DNA of 30,993 nt, taken from the NCBI GenBank assembly GCA_036510735.1, contig DATCDK010000033.1, positions 1 through 30,993 of the forward strand, written 5' to 3'. Source of the stretch: PALSA-607 sp036510735 (GTDB lineage Bacteria; Actinomycetota; Actinomycetes; Acidothermales; Acidothermaceae). A program made the position numbers and the translations under genes. The notes beneath the pieces are model-generated. The model searched no databases. It was given only the letters and a program-made list of their open reading frames with translations, and was not told where the DNA came from. How positions within the stretch are numbered: position 1 is the stretch's first letter; every line of letters starts with the position of its first letter. Shown here piece after piece: positions 1 to 7,001 of this stretch.

Positions 1-366
1 AGTTTCCGGGACGCCACGATTGTCGGCGTCTTCCAGAGCGCAGCGCTGCTCGCCGGCATCAGCCGCTCCGGCATCACGATGGTGGCTGGGCTGATCCGGG
101 GGCTGAACCACGAACAGGCCGTTCGGTTCGGGTTCCTGCTAGCTACCCCGGTGATCTTCGCCGCCGGCGTCATCAAGATCCCCGACCTGATGGGCCACCT
201 CGGCGACGGCATCCGCGGTCAGGTGCTGGCCGGCAGCGCGGCCGCTTTCATCGCCGCCATCGTGACCATCAAGTTCCTGGTCCGCTACTTCCACACCAGG
301 ACCTTGACGCCGTTCGCCTGGTACTGCGGCATCTTCGGAGCGTTCTGCATCGTCCGCTTCGCCTAG
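1..366 (+). CDS. uppP: Undecaprenyl-diphosphatase UppP, C-terminal part
   Basis: This is the 3' part of a gene that begins before the window; frame 1 is open from base 1 to the TAG at 364-366. The product is the C-terminal ~121 residues of an UppP/BacA-type integral membrane phosphatase, which recycles undecaprenyl diphosphate to the monophosphate carrier used in cell-wall synthesis. The family signature AGISRSGIT, matching the conserved SRSG loop, lies at about residues 19-27 of the visible part and carries the catalytic Ser/Arg residues. It is followed by several hydrophobic helices, ending in a short FCIVRFA tail, as is usual for the family. An internal ATG at 79 lies after the catalytic loop and is not the start. 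Nothing seems broken. Confidence 0.93.
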   Translation, partial: SFRDATIVGVFQSAALLAGISRSGITMVAGLIRGLNHEQAVRFGFLLATPVIFAAGVIKIPDLMGHLGDGIRGQVLAGSAAAFIAAIVTIKFLVRYFHTRTLTPFAWYCGIFGAFCIVRFA

Positions 367-383
367 GCGAAAGTACGTTTCGC
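367..383 (+). terminator. Possible hairpin after uppP
   Basis: Directly after the uppP stop, GCGAAA (367-372) and TTTCGC (378-383) are perfect inverted copies around a 5-nt loop. There is no T-tract after it, so it could be a weak or factor-assisted terminator, or an mRNA 3'-end stabiliser. Evidence is only the symmetry and position. Confidence 0.3.
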
Positions 384-417
384 TCAGGGAATCGCGCGCG
401 GCGTCCGATGGGGGGGT

Positions 418-1368
418 ATGCGACCACGCCTCGCCTCACTCATCTTCAGCCTCATCGTGGTTCTCGCCGTCGGCGCTCTCGCCTGGGGAGCCACGCATGG
501 CAAGGCAACGGGGAACGGCATCGGCAGCGCCAAAGACCAGGCTGCCGCCCGAACGACGCTCCAGACGGGCCTGAAGCTCTCTGGTGGTCTCGTGCGCGAT
601 CCGACCTTTACCGCGTGTGGGACCACCGCTGACGCGTGCCTGACCGGAAGCACCAGCCTCGCCACCACCTTGGCCGCCCTCACGACCGTCGTCCGTGCGG
701 CGGGCGGGAGCCTGCCAAGCGAATGTTCGGCGGGCGTCACCGGCGGAACCACCGGCCCGAAGTTCACGTGCGTGGTCGAAGGAAGGTTGCACGGCACCCC
801 CGTGGTCTTCCTGCTCGGCGACGGATGGTCGTTACCGGGGCACCCGACGCCACGGACCGCTGTCGTGGCGAACGTCGAAAAGAGCGACCCGACGAGTCCG
901 ACTCGCCCGCCTGCCACGCCCGCTACCGCAGCGGACGTCGCCGCCCTGCTGCCGCCCACGTGGGCGCGTGCGCCGCAGCCGTGCGCCGGCGCAGCTACGT
1001 CGTCCGCGCCATCGCCCGCTGGATCGACACCGTCGACATCGGGCACGACGTCCGCGGCGCCGTTGCTTCCGACGTCCCCGCCACTGCCCGCCTGTAGCCC
1101 CAGCGCAATCACGGACAACATCAGCGTCCACCAGGCTCTGGGTGCTGCGTCCTCACAACTCTCGGCACTGGCGTTGTCGAAGGGCTTCCGCCTCGACGGG
1201 AAGCCGTGCATTGCGGGCTCGACCGCGACGAGTTGCGGAATCTGGGGTGAGCGCATCAGCGGAGGTGTACAGCAGCTGTTCGTCGCCACCTTGACCGATG
1301 ACGGACGAGGCGACACGATCGGCACCCTCGCGGTTACCGAACAGAACACTTCGACCCAGCAGAGCTAG
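418..1368 (+). CDS. Secreted or membrane-anchored Pro/Ser/Thr-rich protein of unknown function
   Basis: I do not recognise a family. The 316-residue product starts with two arginines and a hydrophobic segment (about residues 7-26) that would act as an uncleaved signal anchor or signal peptide. A folded-looking region with Cys residues (about 30-165) is followed by a low-complexity Pro/Ser/Thr/Ala linker (about 160-225) and a second small domain with three cysteines (about 226-316). This looks like an extracytoplasmic protein with two modules. The ATG at 418 is chosen because the signal segment begins there; a G-run lies just upstream but is very close. The stop TAG (1366-1368) overlaps the stop of the convergent hydrolase gene. 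A long open frame on the opposite strand (384-1349) is considered a GC-rich shadow. Confidence 0.75.
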   Translation: MRPRLASLIFSLIVVLAVGALAWGATHGKATGNGIGSAKDQAAARTTLQTGLKLSGGLVRDPTFTACGTTADACLTGSTSLATTLAALTTVVRAAGGSLPSECSAGVTGGTTGPKFTCVVEGRLHGTPVVFLLGDGWSLPGHPTPRTAVVANVEKSDPTSPTRPPATPATAADVAALLPPTWARAPQPCAGAATSSAPSPAGSTPSTSGTTSAAPLLPTSPPLPACSPSAITDNISVHQALGAASSQLSALALSKGFRLDGKPCIAGSTATSCGIWGERISGGVQQLFVATLTDDGRGDTIGTLAVTEQNTSTQQS

Positions 1369-2156
1369 CGTGCTGCGGGCAACCCGAGTCGACGGTCGCG
1401 CAGCACCGGGAACTCAGCCCTGATCTTGCCCACCAGCGCCAGGTCGATGTCGATGGTGAGCACCTCTTCGTCGGTGCCCGCTTCGGCGATGATGCGTCCC
1501 CACGGATCGACCACGACGCTGTGTCCGGCGAGCTCAACGCCTTCCTGGGTGCCGACCTGATTGCACCCGACGACAAACAGCTGATCCTCAAGCGCGCGTG
1601 CGCGCAGCAACAGCAACCAGTGGTCAAGGCGCGCAGCAGGCCACCCCGCCGGGACGACAACGAGTTGCGCACCGGCGTCGAGCAGCAACCGATACAGCTC
1701 GGGGAACCGTAGGTCGTAGCACGTCGTCATACCGAGCGTCGTGACGCCCGGCAGTGCGTATGTCGAGACGTCGTCGCCCGCCGTCAGCATTTCGGCCTCG
1801 CCGTGGTCGAACCCGAACAAGTGCACCTTGCGGTAGGTGTGCACGATCTCGCCTTCGGGACTGAGCAGCACCGCAGTGTTGTGCAGCTCGTCGTCGTCTC
1901 GCTCGATCACGGTACCGGCCAGAATGTGCGCGCCGATGTCGCGCGCAATGGCGGCCAAAGACGTGATGACGGCCCCAGGCAACGCAGTCGCCGACGCCTG
2001 ATAGCCGTGGTAGCCGAACGCACCAGGCACCCACAGCTCGGGCAGCACCACGAGGTCGACGCCCGCTTGATGTTTGACCAGAGCCAAGACACGAGCGATA
2101 CGGTCGGACGCCGGTTCGCTGTCGTTGATCCGAAGCTGCAGCATTGCGATCCGCAA
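1365..2156 (-). CDS. Carbon-nitrogen hydrolase (nitrilase superfamily), bkd operon-linked
   Basis: A 263-residue nitrilase-fold amidase. The Glu-Lys-Cys triad is visible: E40 in VVLPELWVPG, K110 in TYRKVHLFGFD and C146 in TTCYDLRFPEL. Members cleave small amides, omega-amides or nitriles; the substrate here is unknown, though the position suggests a housekeeping or damaged-metabolite role linked to keto-acid or amino-acid metabolism. I choose the TTG at 2156: GTAGGAG lies 7 nt before it, and the sequence then reads MRIAMLQLR, typical of the family. The ATG at 2144 is a possible alternative. The Shine-Dalgarno overlaps the bkdC stop, only 10 nt upstream, so it is very probably the last gene of the bkd operon. 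Its TAG shares CTAG with the stop of the convergent gene. Confidence 0.85.
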   Translation of the reverse strand: MRIAMLQLRINDSEPASDRIARVLALVKHQAGVDLVVLPELWVPGAFGYHGYQASATALPGAVITSLAAIARDIGAHILAGTVIERDDDELHNTAVLLSPEGEIVHTYRKVHLFGFDHGEAEMLTAGDDVSTYALPGVTTLGMTTCYDLRFPELYRLLLDAGAQLVVVPAGWPAARLDHWLLLLRARALEDQLFVVGCNQVGTQEGVELAGHSVVVDPWGRIIAEAGTDEEVLTIDIDLALVGKIRAEFPVLRDRRLGLPAAR

Positions 2157-2166
2157 GGGAGAACTC

Positions 2167-3603
2167 CTACAACCGCGCGAGCAGCGACGACGCCGGATCT
2201 TCGAGGAACATCGCAACGTCGCGCAGGAATCGCGAGCCTAGTTCGCCGTCGATGATGCGATGGTCGAACGACAGCGCGAGCGTGGTGACCGAGCGCGACT
2301 TGACCTTCCCGCGGTGCACCCACGGCTGGTCGCGAATCGCGCCGAACGCGAGGATCGCGGCCTCACCAGGATTGATGATCGGCGTGCCGGTGTCGACCCC
2401 GAACACGCCGACGTTGGTAATGGTGAATGACCCGCGTTGCATGTCGGAGACCGACGTGCGACCTTCGCGCGCAGTCAACGCGAGTGCGTTGATCGAACGT
2501 GCGAGTTGCGGCAGTGACAGCGCCTCGGCGTTCTTGATGTTCGGCACCACAAGACCGCGCGGTGTCGCAGCAGCGATACCGAGGTTCACGTAGTGCTTCA
2601 CCACGATCTCGCCGTTCGGCTCATCCCACGTTGAGTTGACCATCGGGTAGCGCTCGAGCCCGAGCAGGATCGCCTTCGCGACAAGTAGCAGTGGTGTCAC
2701 TTTGACGTCAGCGAACTCCGGCAGTTCACGCAGCCGCGTGACCGCACGCATCGAACGGGTGACGTCGATCGTCGTGAACTCGGTGACGTGCGGAACGGTC
2801 TGAACACTGTTGACCATGGCCTGCGCCGTTGCCTTCCGCACGCCGCGGATCGCGATCCGCTCCTCGCCACCGCGTGGCAGCGGCCGGGTCGGCGCCGCCT
2901 GTCGCGAACTGTCGGCTGCCGCCTCGACGTCCGATCTGGTGATCGTGCCATCAGGCCCTGTGCCGTGCAGCAACTGCACGTCGATACCGAGGTCGCGCGC
3001 GAGTTTACGGATGGGCGGCTTCGCCAACACGCTAACGACGTTGTCGTCGTCCGCTACTGCGACATCGGTTGAAGCCGTCGACGGCACTGCAACCGACGGC
3101 ACAGCAACCGACGGCGCTGCGACCGATGGCGCTACCGAAGGCCAGTTCGGCGCCGGTCGTGAATCAGTTGCAACGGGAACCTGCCGTTGGCGGCGTCGCA
3201 CTGGGGAGTCGGCGCGCGGACCGTAACCGACAAGGTTGGCGGTGCGGCCTGCACTCATCTCAGAGACCGCGGGGATCGAAGGCACCAGGTCGTCGATTGC
3301 CGGTGACTCGCCCTCGGCTACCGGAGCGGGCACTGCACCTGCCAACGGCACTGCAGCGGGCGCCACGTCGATGATGATGATCGGCGTCCCGACCTCGACA
3401 GTCGTCCCTTCAGGGATGAGCAACTCGCTGACAACGCCGGCGAACGGGCTCGGCAGCTCGACGAGTGCCTTCGCGGTTTCGATGTCGACGATGGTCTGGT
3501 TCTGCGTCACCATGTCGCCGACCTTGACGTGCCAGTGCACGATCTCAGCTTCGGTCAGACCCTCGCCGACATCGGGGAGTCTGAACTGCTTGAGCGATGC
3601 CAC
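2167..3603 (-). CDS. bkdC: Branched-chain 2-oxo acid dehydrogenase E2 (dihydrolipoamide acyltransferase)
   Basis: A 478-residue E2 core enzyme that carries acyl groups on a swinging lipoyl arm and transfers them to CoA. Domains: lipoyl domain (residues 1-80) with the lipoylated Lys about K45 in IETAKALVE; a Pro/Ala/Ser/Val linker (about 80-188) with several SVAVP-type repeats; a peripheral subunit-binding domain (about 192-229, PPIRKLARDLGID); and the catalytic domain (about 245-478) ending in the active-site motif DHRIIDG with H448 and D452. It follows bkdB by 11 nt on the minus strand. A single lipoyl domain and the E1alpha-E1beta-E2 gene order fit the actinobacterial bkd/pdhABC type. A pyruvate-type specificity cannot be excluded from sequence alone. 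No E3 gene is present in the window. Confidence 0.93.
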   Translation of the reverse strand: MASLKQFRLPDVGEGLTEAEIVHWHVKVGDMVTQNQTIVDIETAKALVELPSPFAGVVSELLIPEGTTVEVGTPIIIIDVAPAAVPLAGAVPAPVAEGESPAIDDLVPSIPAVSEMSAGRTANLVGYGPRADSPVRRRQRQVPVATDSRPAPNWPSVAPSVAAPSVAVPSVAVPSTASTDVAVADDDNVVSVLAKPPIRKLARDLGIDVQLLHGTGPDGTITRSDVEAAADSSRQAAPTRPLPRGGEERIAIRGVRKATAQAMVNSVQTVPHVTEFTTIDVTRSMRAVTRLRELPEFADVKVTPLLLVAKAILLGLERYPMVNSTWDEPNGEIVVKHYVNLGIAAATPRGLVVPNIKNAEALSLPQLARSINALALTAREGRTSVSDMQRGSFTITNVGVFGVDTGTPIINPGEAAILAFGAIRDQPWVHRGKVKSRSVTTLALSFDHRIIDGELGSRFLRDVAMFLEDPASSLLARL

Positions 3604-3614
3604 ATCCGCCTCCG

Positions 3615-4598
3615 TCAGTACGCGAGTGATCGGTCGACAGTGTCGAGGACGCGATCGAGATCGGGCAGGAAATGCTCCTCAAGGCGCGACGGCGGGTAGG
3701 GGATCGGGTAGCCACCGACCCGCAGCACCGGTGCCTGCATCTCGTAGAAGCAAAGTTCGGTGATGCGAGCAGCCAGCTCGGCGCCCATGCCCAAGAATTT
3801 CTGTGCTTCGTGAACGACGACGCAGCGCCCAGTGTGCCGCACGGAGTCGGTGATCGTCGGCCAGTCGATCGGCGATAGCGACCGGACGTCGACAACCTCG
3901 AGTTCGTGACCCTCGTCTGCCGCCACCTTCGCGGCGTCGAGGCAGGTCTTCACCATCGGCCCGTACGCGAGCAACGTCAGATGCCGACCCGGCCGAACGA
4001 CGCGCGCGGCGTGCAGCGGCACAGCCTGCGCGAGCGGGGTGTCGACGTCGAACTCTGCCTTTTCCCAGTAACGCCGCTTCGGCTCGAAGAAGATGATCGG
4101 ATCGTTGCTGATGACGGCCTGTTGAATCATCGTGTAGGCGTCAGCGGAGTTGGAACACGCGACGACCTTGAGACCCGCCACGTGGGCGAACAACGCCTCG
4201 GGGGATTCGCTGTGATGCTCGACCGCACCGATGCCGCCGCCGAAGGGAATGCGGATGACCATCGGCATCGGCACGAGGCCTTGCGATCGGTAGTGCAGCT
4301 TCGCGAGTTGGCTGACGATCTGGTCGTAGGCGGGGAAGACGAAGCCGTCGAACTGGATCTCGCAGATGGGTCGGTAGCCGCGCATCGCCATCCCGATCGC
4401 GGTGCCGATGATGCCGGACTCCGCAAGCGGCGTATCCATGACACGGTCGTCGCCAAAGTCCTTCTGCAAACCGTCGGTCACCCGGAACACGCCGCCGAGC
4501 TTGCCGACGTCCTCGCCCATGATGATGACCTTGGGGTCTGATTCCAGGGCCTTGCGCAGGCCCATGTTCAACGCTCGCGCAATCGCTACCGGCGCCAT
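3615..4598 (-). CDS. bkdB: 2-oxo acid dehydrogenase E1 component, beta subunit
   Basis: A 327-residue transketolase-like beta subunit that pairs with BkdA to form the thiamin-diphosphate-dependent E1 decarboxylase. Family landmarks are MGEDVGKLGGVFRVTDGL near the N-terminus, a central EIQFDGFVFPAYDQI segment, FGGGIGAVEHHSES, and the C-terminal transketolase-C domain ending VLRVGGYPIPYPPSRLEEHF. The frame is open further upstream to 4736, but translation from ATG 4598 (MAPVAIARALNMGL) gives the normal family length and start, with GAGGTGGG about 6 nt before it. The ATG overlaps the bkdA stop (TGATG), so the two subunits are translationally coupled, which fits 1:1 assembly. Confidence 0.93.
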   Translation of the reverse strand: MAPVAIARALNMGLRKALESDPKVIIMGEDVGKLGGVFRVTDGLQKDFGDDRVMDTPLAESGIIGTAIGMAMRGYRPICEIQFDGFVFPAYDQIVSQLAKLHYRSQGLVPMPMVIRIPFGGGIGAVEHHSESPEALFAHVAGLKVVACSNSADAYTMIQQAVISNDPIIFFEPKRRYWEKAEFDVDTPLAQAVPLHAARVVRPGRHLTLLAYGPMVKTCLDAAKVAADEGHELEVVDVRSLSPIDWPTITDSVRHTGRCVVVHEAQKFLGMGAELAARITELCFYEMQAPVLRVGGYPIPYPPSRLEEHFLPDLDRVLDTVDRSLAY

Positions 4599-5701
4599 CA
4601 GTGACCCACCTCGGCCGACTCGTACCCCGCCATGTACTCGTCGAACGCCGCGCGCTCTTCGTCCACTAGCGGCGAACCTCCGGCGTAGACCTGCTCGAAG
4701 ATGAAGCTGGGCTTGGGCTCCGGCATCGTCAAGCACGCGGTCCTGACTCGGGCTGCGAGCTCGGCACCCTCGGCTTCGATCGACTCGTAGAAGGCAGCGT
4801 CCGCGAGCCCGTTGCGCGACAAGTAAGCCTTCACGCGCTCGATGGGATCACGCAGCTTCCAGTTCTCGAGCTCGCTCGCGAGGCGGTAGCGGGTCGGGTC
4901 GTCCGACGTCGTGTGCGCGCCCATGCGGTAGGTGAACGCCTCAACGAGAAACGGTCCCTGGCCCTCGCGTGCGTACTGCAGCGCCTTCCGCGTCACGGCA
5001 AGGCACGCAAGCACGTCGTTGCCGTCGACGCGGACGCCGGGGAATCCGAAGCCGTGCGCGCGCCGGAAGAGCGGGATGCGCGACTGGCGCTCTTCAGGGA
5101 CCGAGATTGCCCACTGGTTGTTCTGCAGAAAGAACACCACGGGCGCGTTGTAGGACGCCGCAAAGATGAACGCCTCGTTGACGTCGCCCTCACTCGATGC
5201 GCCGTCGCCGAAGTAGGCGATGACGGCATCCTCTGAGCCGTCGCGCTGCATCCCCATCGCGTAGCCGGTGGCGTGCAGCGTCTGCGCGCCGATGACGATC
5301 GTGTAGAGCGCGAAGTTGTGCTCCTTCGGGTCCCAGCCGCCGAAGTTCACGCCGCGAAACAGCTGCAGCAGGTTCTCCGGGCCGACGCCGCGGCACCAGG
5401 CAACGCCGTGCTCGCGGTAGGTCGGGAACGCCATGTCGCCGGGGAGCAGCGCCCGGCCGGATCCGATCTGAGCTGCCTCTTGGCCGAGCAGCGACGCCCA
5501 GATGCCCAGCTCGCCCTGCCGCTGCAACGCGGTCGCCTCGGTATCGAAGCGCCGTACGAGGGCGAGGTCGCGATAGAGACTTCGCAGCTCGTCTTGCGAG
5601 ATTTCCAACGGGTAGTCGGGATGCTCGAGCCGCTCTCCTTCAGGAGTCAGCAGCTGGACAAGGTCGCGTTCAGTCGTTAGCGCGCCGTGGTCGGCCGTCA
5701 T
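4598..5701 (-). CDS. bkdA: 2-oxo acid dehydrogenase E1 component, alpha subunit
   Basis: A 367-residue thiamin-diphosphate-binding alpha subunit of the branched-chain (or pyruvate) dehydrogenase complex, first gene of the bkdA-bkdB-bkdC-hydrolase operon. The ThDP motif runs from GDG at residues 165-167 (GDGASSEGDVNEA) to NN at 194-195 (FLQNNQWAIS). The phosphorylation-loop equivalent GAHTTSDDPTRYR follows later. The start is ATG 5701: CAGGAGGAG lies 5-7 nt upstream, while the earlier in-frame ATG at 5734 has no such site. Branched-chain oxo-acid oxidation supplies iso/anteiso acyl-CoA primers for membrane lipids. The 181-bp upstream gap contains a 15-bp direct repeat that could be its control site. 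Confidence 0.92.
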   Translation of the reverse strand: MTADHGALTTERDLVQLLTPEGERLEHPDYPLEISQDELRSLYRDLALVRRFDTEATALQRQGELGIWASLLGQEAAQIGSGRALLPGDMAFPTYREHGVAWCRGVGPENLLQLFRGVNFGGWDPKEHNFALYTIVIGAQTLHATGYAMGMQRDGSEDAVIAYFGDGASSEGDVNEAFIFAASYNAPVVFFLQNNQWAISVPEERQSRIPLFRRAHGFGFPGVRVDGNDVLACLAVTRKALQYAREGQGPFLVEAFTYRMGAHTTSDDPTRYRLASELENWKLRDPIERVKAYLSRNGLADAAFYESIEAEGAELAARVRTACLTMPEPKPSFIFEQVYAGGSPLVDEERAAFDEYMAGYESAEVGH

Positions 5702-5826
5702 GCCACTCCTCCTGCTCGCCAACGCGAGGATCACTCGTCGATGGGCGCCGGACCGGTCAGCCGGTAGGCATCATCGGACCGGGTACCTGGGCAATCGTTG
5801 CAGATCGAAGGCGAGTAATTGGCATC

Positions 5827-5861
5827 CGTGGAAGCCCTAGCTGTTGCGTGGAAGCCCTAGC
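5827..5861. repeat. 15-bp direct repeat upstream of bkdA
   Basis: CGTGGAAGCCCTAGC occurs twice (5827-5841 and 5847-5861), exactly 20 bp apart. It lies 126-160 bp before the bkdA ATG and downstream of the proline-rich gene, both on the minus strand. Two identical sites in a two-turn phase suggest a bound regulator, possibly of the bkd promoter. No regulator gene is adjacent, so the binder is unknown. Confidence 0.55.
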
Positions 5862-5882
5862 AGTGAACGACCCCGCACTTTT

Positions 5883-6668
5883 TTAGCGGCCGGGGTGGTG
5901 CGGGCACGGGTGGATCGGCGGCGCGGGCTTCGGCGGCGCGGGCTTCGGCGGCGGCGTGTGATGGGACGGCGGGCATGGCGGCTTCGGCGGGCACGGGGGC
6001 TTCGGGGGGTGCGGGGGCTTCGGCGTCGGCTTGGGCGGGCACGGCTTCGTCGGAGGCTTCGGCTTGGGTGGCGGGCAAGGCTTCGTCGGTGGCTTCGGCG
6101 TCGGCTTGACGACAACGGGCGGGACGACGACGGGCGGGACGACGACGGGTGGCACAACCACTGGCGGGACGACGACGGGTGGCACAACCACGGGCGGCAC
6201 GACGACCGTCACCGGCGGCACCTTGACCGGCAGCGGCACAGAGATCGTGACGGTGACCGGCTTCGTCCGGGTCGGCGGCTGGTTCGACCCGGTGCTAGGC
6301 GAAGGAGTCAACGGGTTGCCGGCGACCGAGGTCGAAGGAGCCGGCGGCGTCGGCGTCACGACGGGGGCGGTCGGCGTGATGACCGTGGGCGGAGCGGGGC
6401 TGGCCGACGGGGTGGGGGTGCTGGTTGCCGAGTGCAGCTTCGGGACGATGATGAGCGGGCTACCGCCGCCTGCCTGGGGCGCGGAGCCAAAGTAGGAGCC
6501 AGCCACCGGCTGCCGCGATTGCGGGGGCACGACAGCGTGAGAACCCACGACGATCACGCTCACCGTCGCGGCCGTGGCGATACCGACCAAAGAAGCCGCC
6601 GCGACCAATGTCTTGGCTGAGGTTGCGGCCAGCGCTGAGGGCAGGTGCAATCCAGCGCCGAGTTTCAC
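5883..6668 (-). CDS. Membrane-anchored proline-rich repeat protein
   Basis: Unrecognised family. The 261-residue product begins from a GTG at 6668 with GGGAGG about 10 nt upstream. It has a hydrophobic segment at about residues 19-43 (LVAAASLVGIATAATVSVIV), then an outside-facing Pro/Thr/Ser-rich region, six perfect VVVPP units plus VVVKP at about residues 154-188, and a basic Pro/Lys/Cys tail (KPPCPPKPPCPP-type) of about 70 residues ending in His-rich HPCPHHPGR. The composition suggests an extended cell-wall-spanning stalk rather than an enzyme. The repeat may vary in length by slippage. It precedes bkdA on the same strand by 181 bp but is probably a separate unit. The high-GC plus-strand frames over it are shadows. 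Confidence 0.65.
   Translation of the reverse strand: MKLGAGLHLPSALAATSAKTLVAAASLVGIATAATVSVIVVGSHAVVPPQSRQPVAGSYFGSAPQAGGGSPLIIVPKLHSATSTPTPSASPAPPTVITPTAPVVTPTPPAPSTSVAGNPLTPSPSTGSNQPPTRTKPVTVTISVPLPVKVPPVTVVVPPVVVPPVVVPPVVVPPVVVPPVVVPPVVVKPTPKPPTKPCPPPKPKPPTKPCPPKPTPKPPHPPKPPCPPKPPCPPSHHTPPPKPAPPKPAPPIHPCPHHPGR
6109..6207. repeat. 15-bp minisatellite encoding VVVPP units
   Basis: Six and a half tandem 15-bp units (starting at 6109, 6124, 6139, 6154, 6169 and 6184, with a partial one at 6199), each a near copy of ACGACGACGGGCGGG on the plus strand. On the minus strand they encode VVVPP. Units with ACAACC and ACGACG alternate, so the array looks to have expanded by duplication of pairs. Confidence 0.85.
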
Positions 6669-6725
6669 GGCAGTGGCACCTCCCTGGCAGGCCCTTCGGC
6701 GTGGGCCGTAGCACGCGATGACTAC

Positions 6726-6753
6726 TCTATACGGACGGTACTCGATAAGTCAC
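6726..6753 (-). promoter_or_regulatory. Possible promoter of the proline-rich gene
   Basis: On the minus strand GTGACT (6753-6748) and TATAGA (6731-6726) are separated by 16 bp, resembling -35 and -10 boxes of the main vegetative sigma factor, with transcription expected to start about 50 nt before the GTG at 6668. The match to the -35 consensus is partial (4 of 6). Confidence 0.35.
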
Positions 6754-6783
6754 TCAGCGTTGTAGTGTGGCCGAATGGCCTAC

Positions 6784-6801
6784 CGATACGGCTTCGTATC
6801 G
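6784..6801. promoter_or_regulatory. Perfect 7-bp inverted repeat CGATACG-N4-CGTATCG
   Basis: CGATACG (6784-6790) and CGTATCG (6795-6801) flank GCTT. It lies about 30 bp upstream of the candidate promoter of the proline-rich gene. It could be an operator for a dimeric repressor or activator, or a small hairpin in a transcript. Confidence 0.35.
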
Positions 6802-6860
6802 ACACAAAACGGCCGAGCTCAAGCACCGTTGACGTGCCGGCAGCCTGTTGCACCAGATGA

Positions 6861-6961
6861 ACCGCCCTGAGCTTAGGACAGGGCACCACGGCCGAGCCAT
6901 CGCTCACGAGGAGGGCATCCCAATAGCTCGGATGGAGTCGCCCACCCTGTCCTATGGCGGT
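6861..6961. other. 101-nt nested inverted repeat, possible structured RNA
   Basis: The 333-bp gap between the proline-rich gene and pat holds three nested complementary pairs: ACCGCC (6861-6866) with GGCGGT (6956-6961), TAGGACAGGG (6874-6883) with CCCTGTCCTA (6945-6954), and CCGAGC (6892-6897) with GCTCGG (6926-6931). Together they fold into one long interrupted hairpin in either strand. The element starts about 40 bp after the pat stop in pat's direction. There is no T-tract as in an intrinsic terminator, and I recognise no known RNA motif (the SRP RNA GGAAGG/AGCA loop and common riboswitch cores are absent). It may be a small RNA, a pat 3' element, or a palindromic mobile-repeat remnant. 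Confidence 0.45.
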
Positions 6962-7001
6962 CTCTCCCGGGGGTGTCCGAGCCGCGCGCCCTCGACCTCG
7001 C

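Noticed and set aside
384..1349. 321-codon open frame on the minus strand opposite the Pro/Ser/Thr-rich gene
   Set aside because: Its product has no signal, domain or sensible composition, while the plus frame has a proper signal segment and G/C third-position bias; it is a shadow of high GC content.
6109..6207. CRISPR-like array
   Set aside because: Units are contiguous 15-mers without spacers and encode VVVPP in frame; no cas gene is present.
5844..6620. Arg/Gly-rich plus-strand frames opposite the proline-rich gene
   Set aside because: They lack start signals and membrane or domain features; the minus frame has a GTG with GGGAGG and a membrane segment.
6861..6961. SRP (4.5S) RNA or a known riboswitch
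   Set aside because: The length and hairpin shape prompted the idea, but the conserved GGAAGG/AGCA loop of SRP RNA and common riboswitch cores are absent in both strands.
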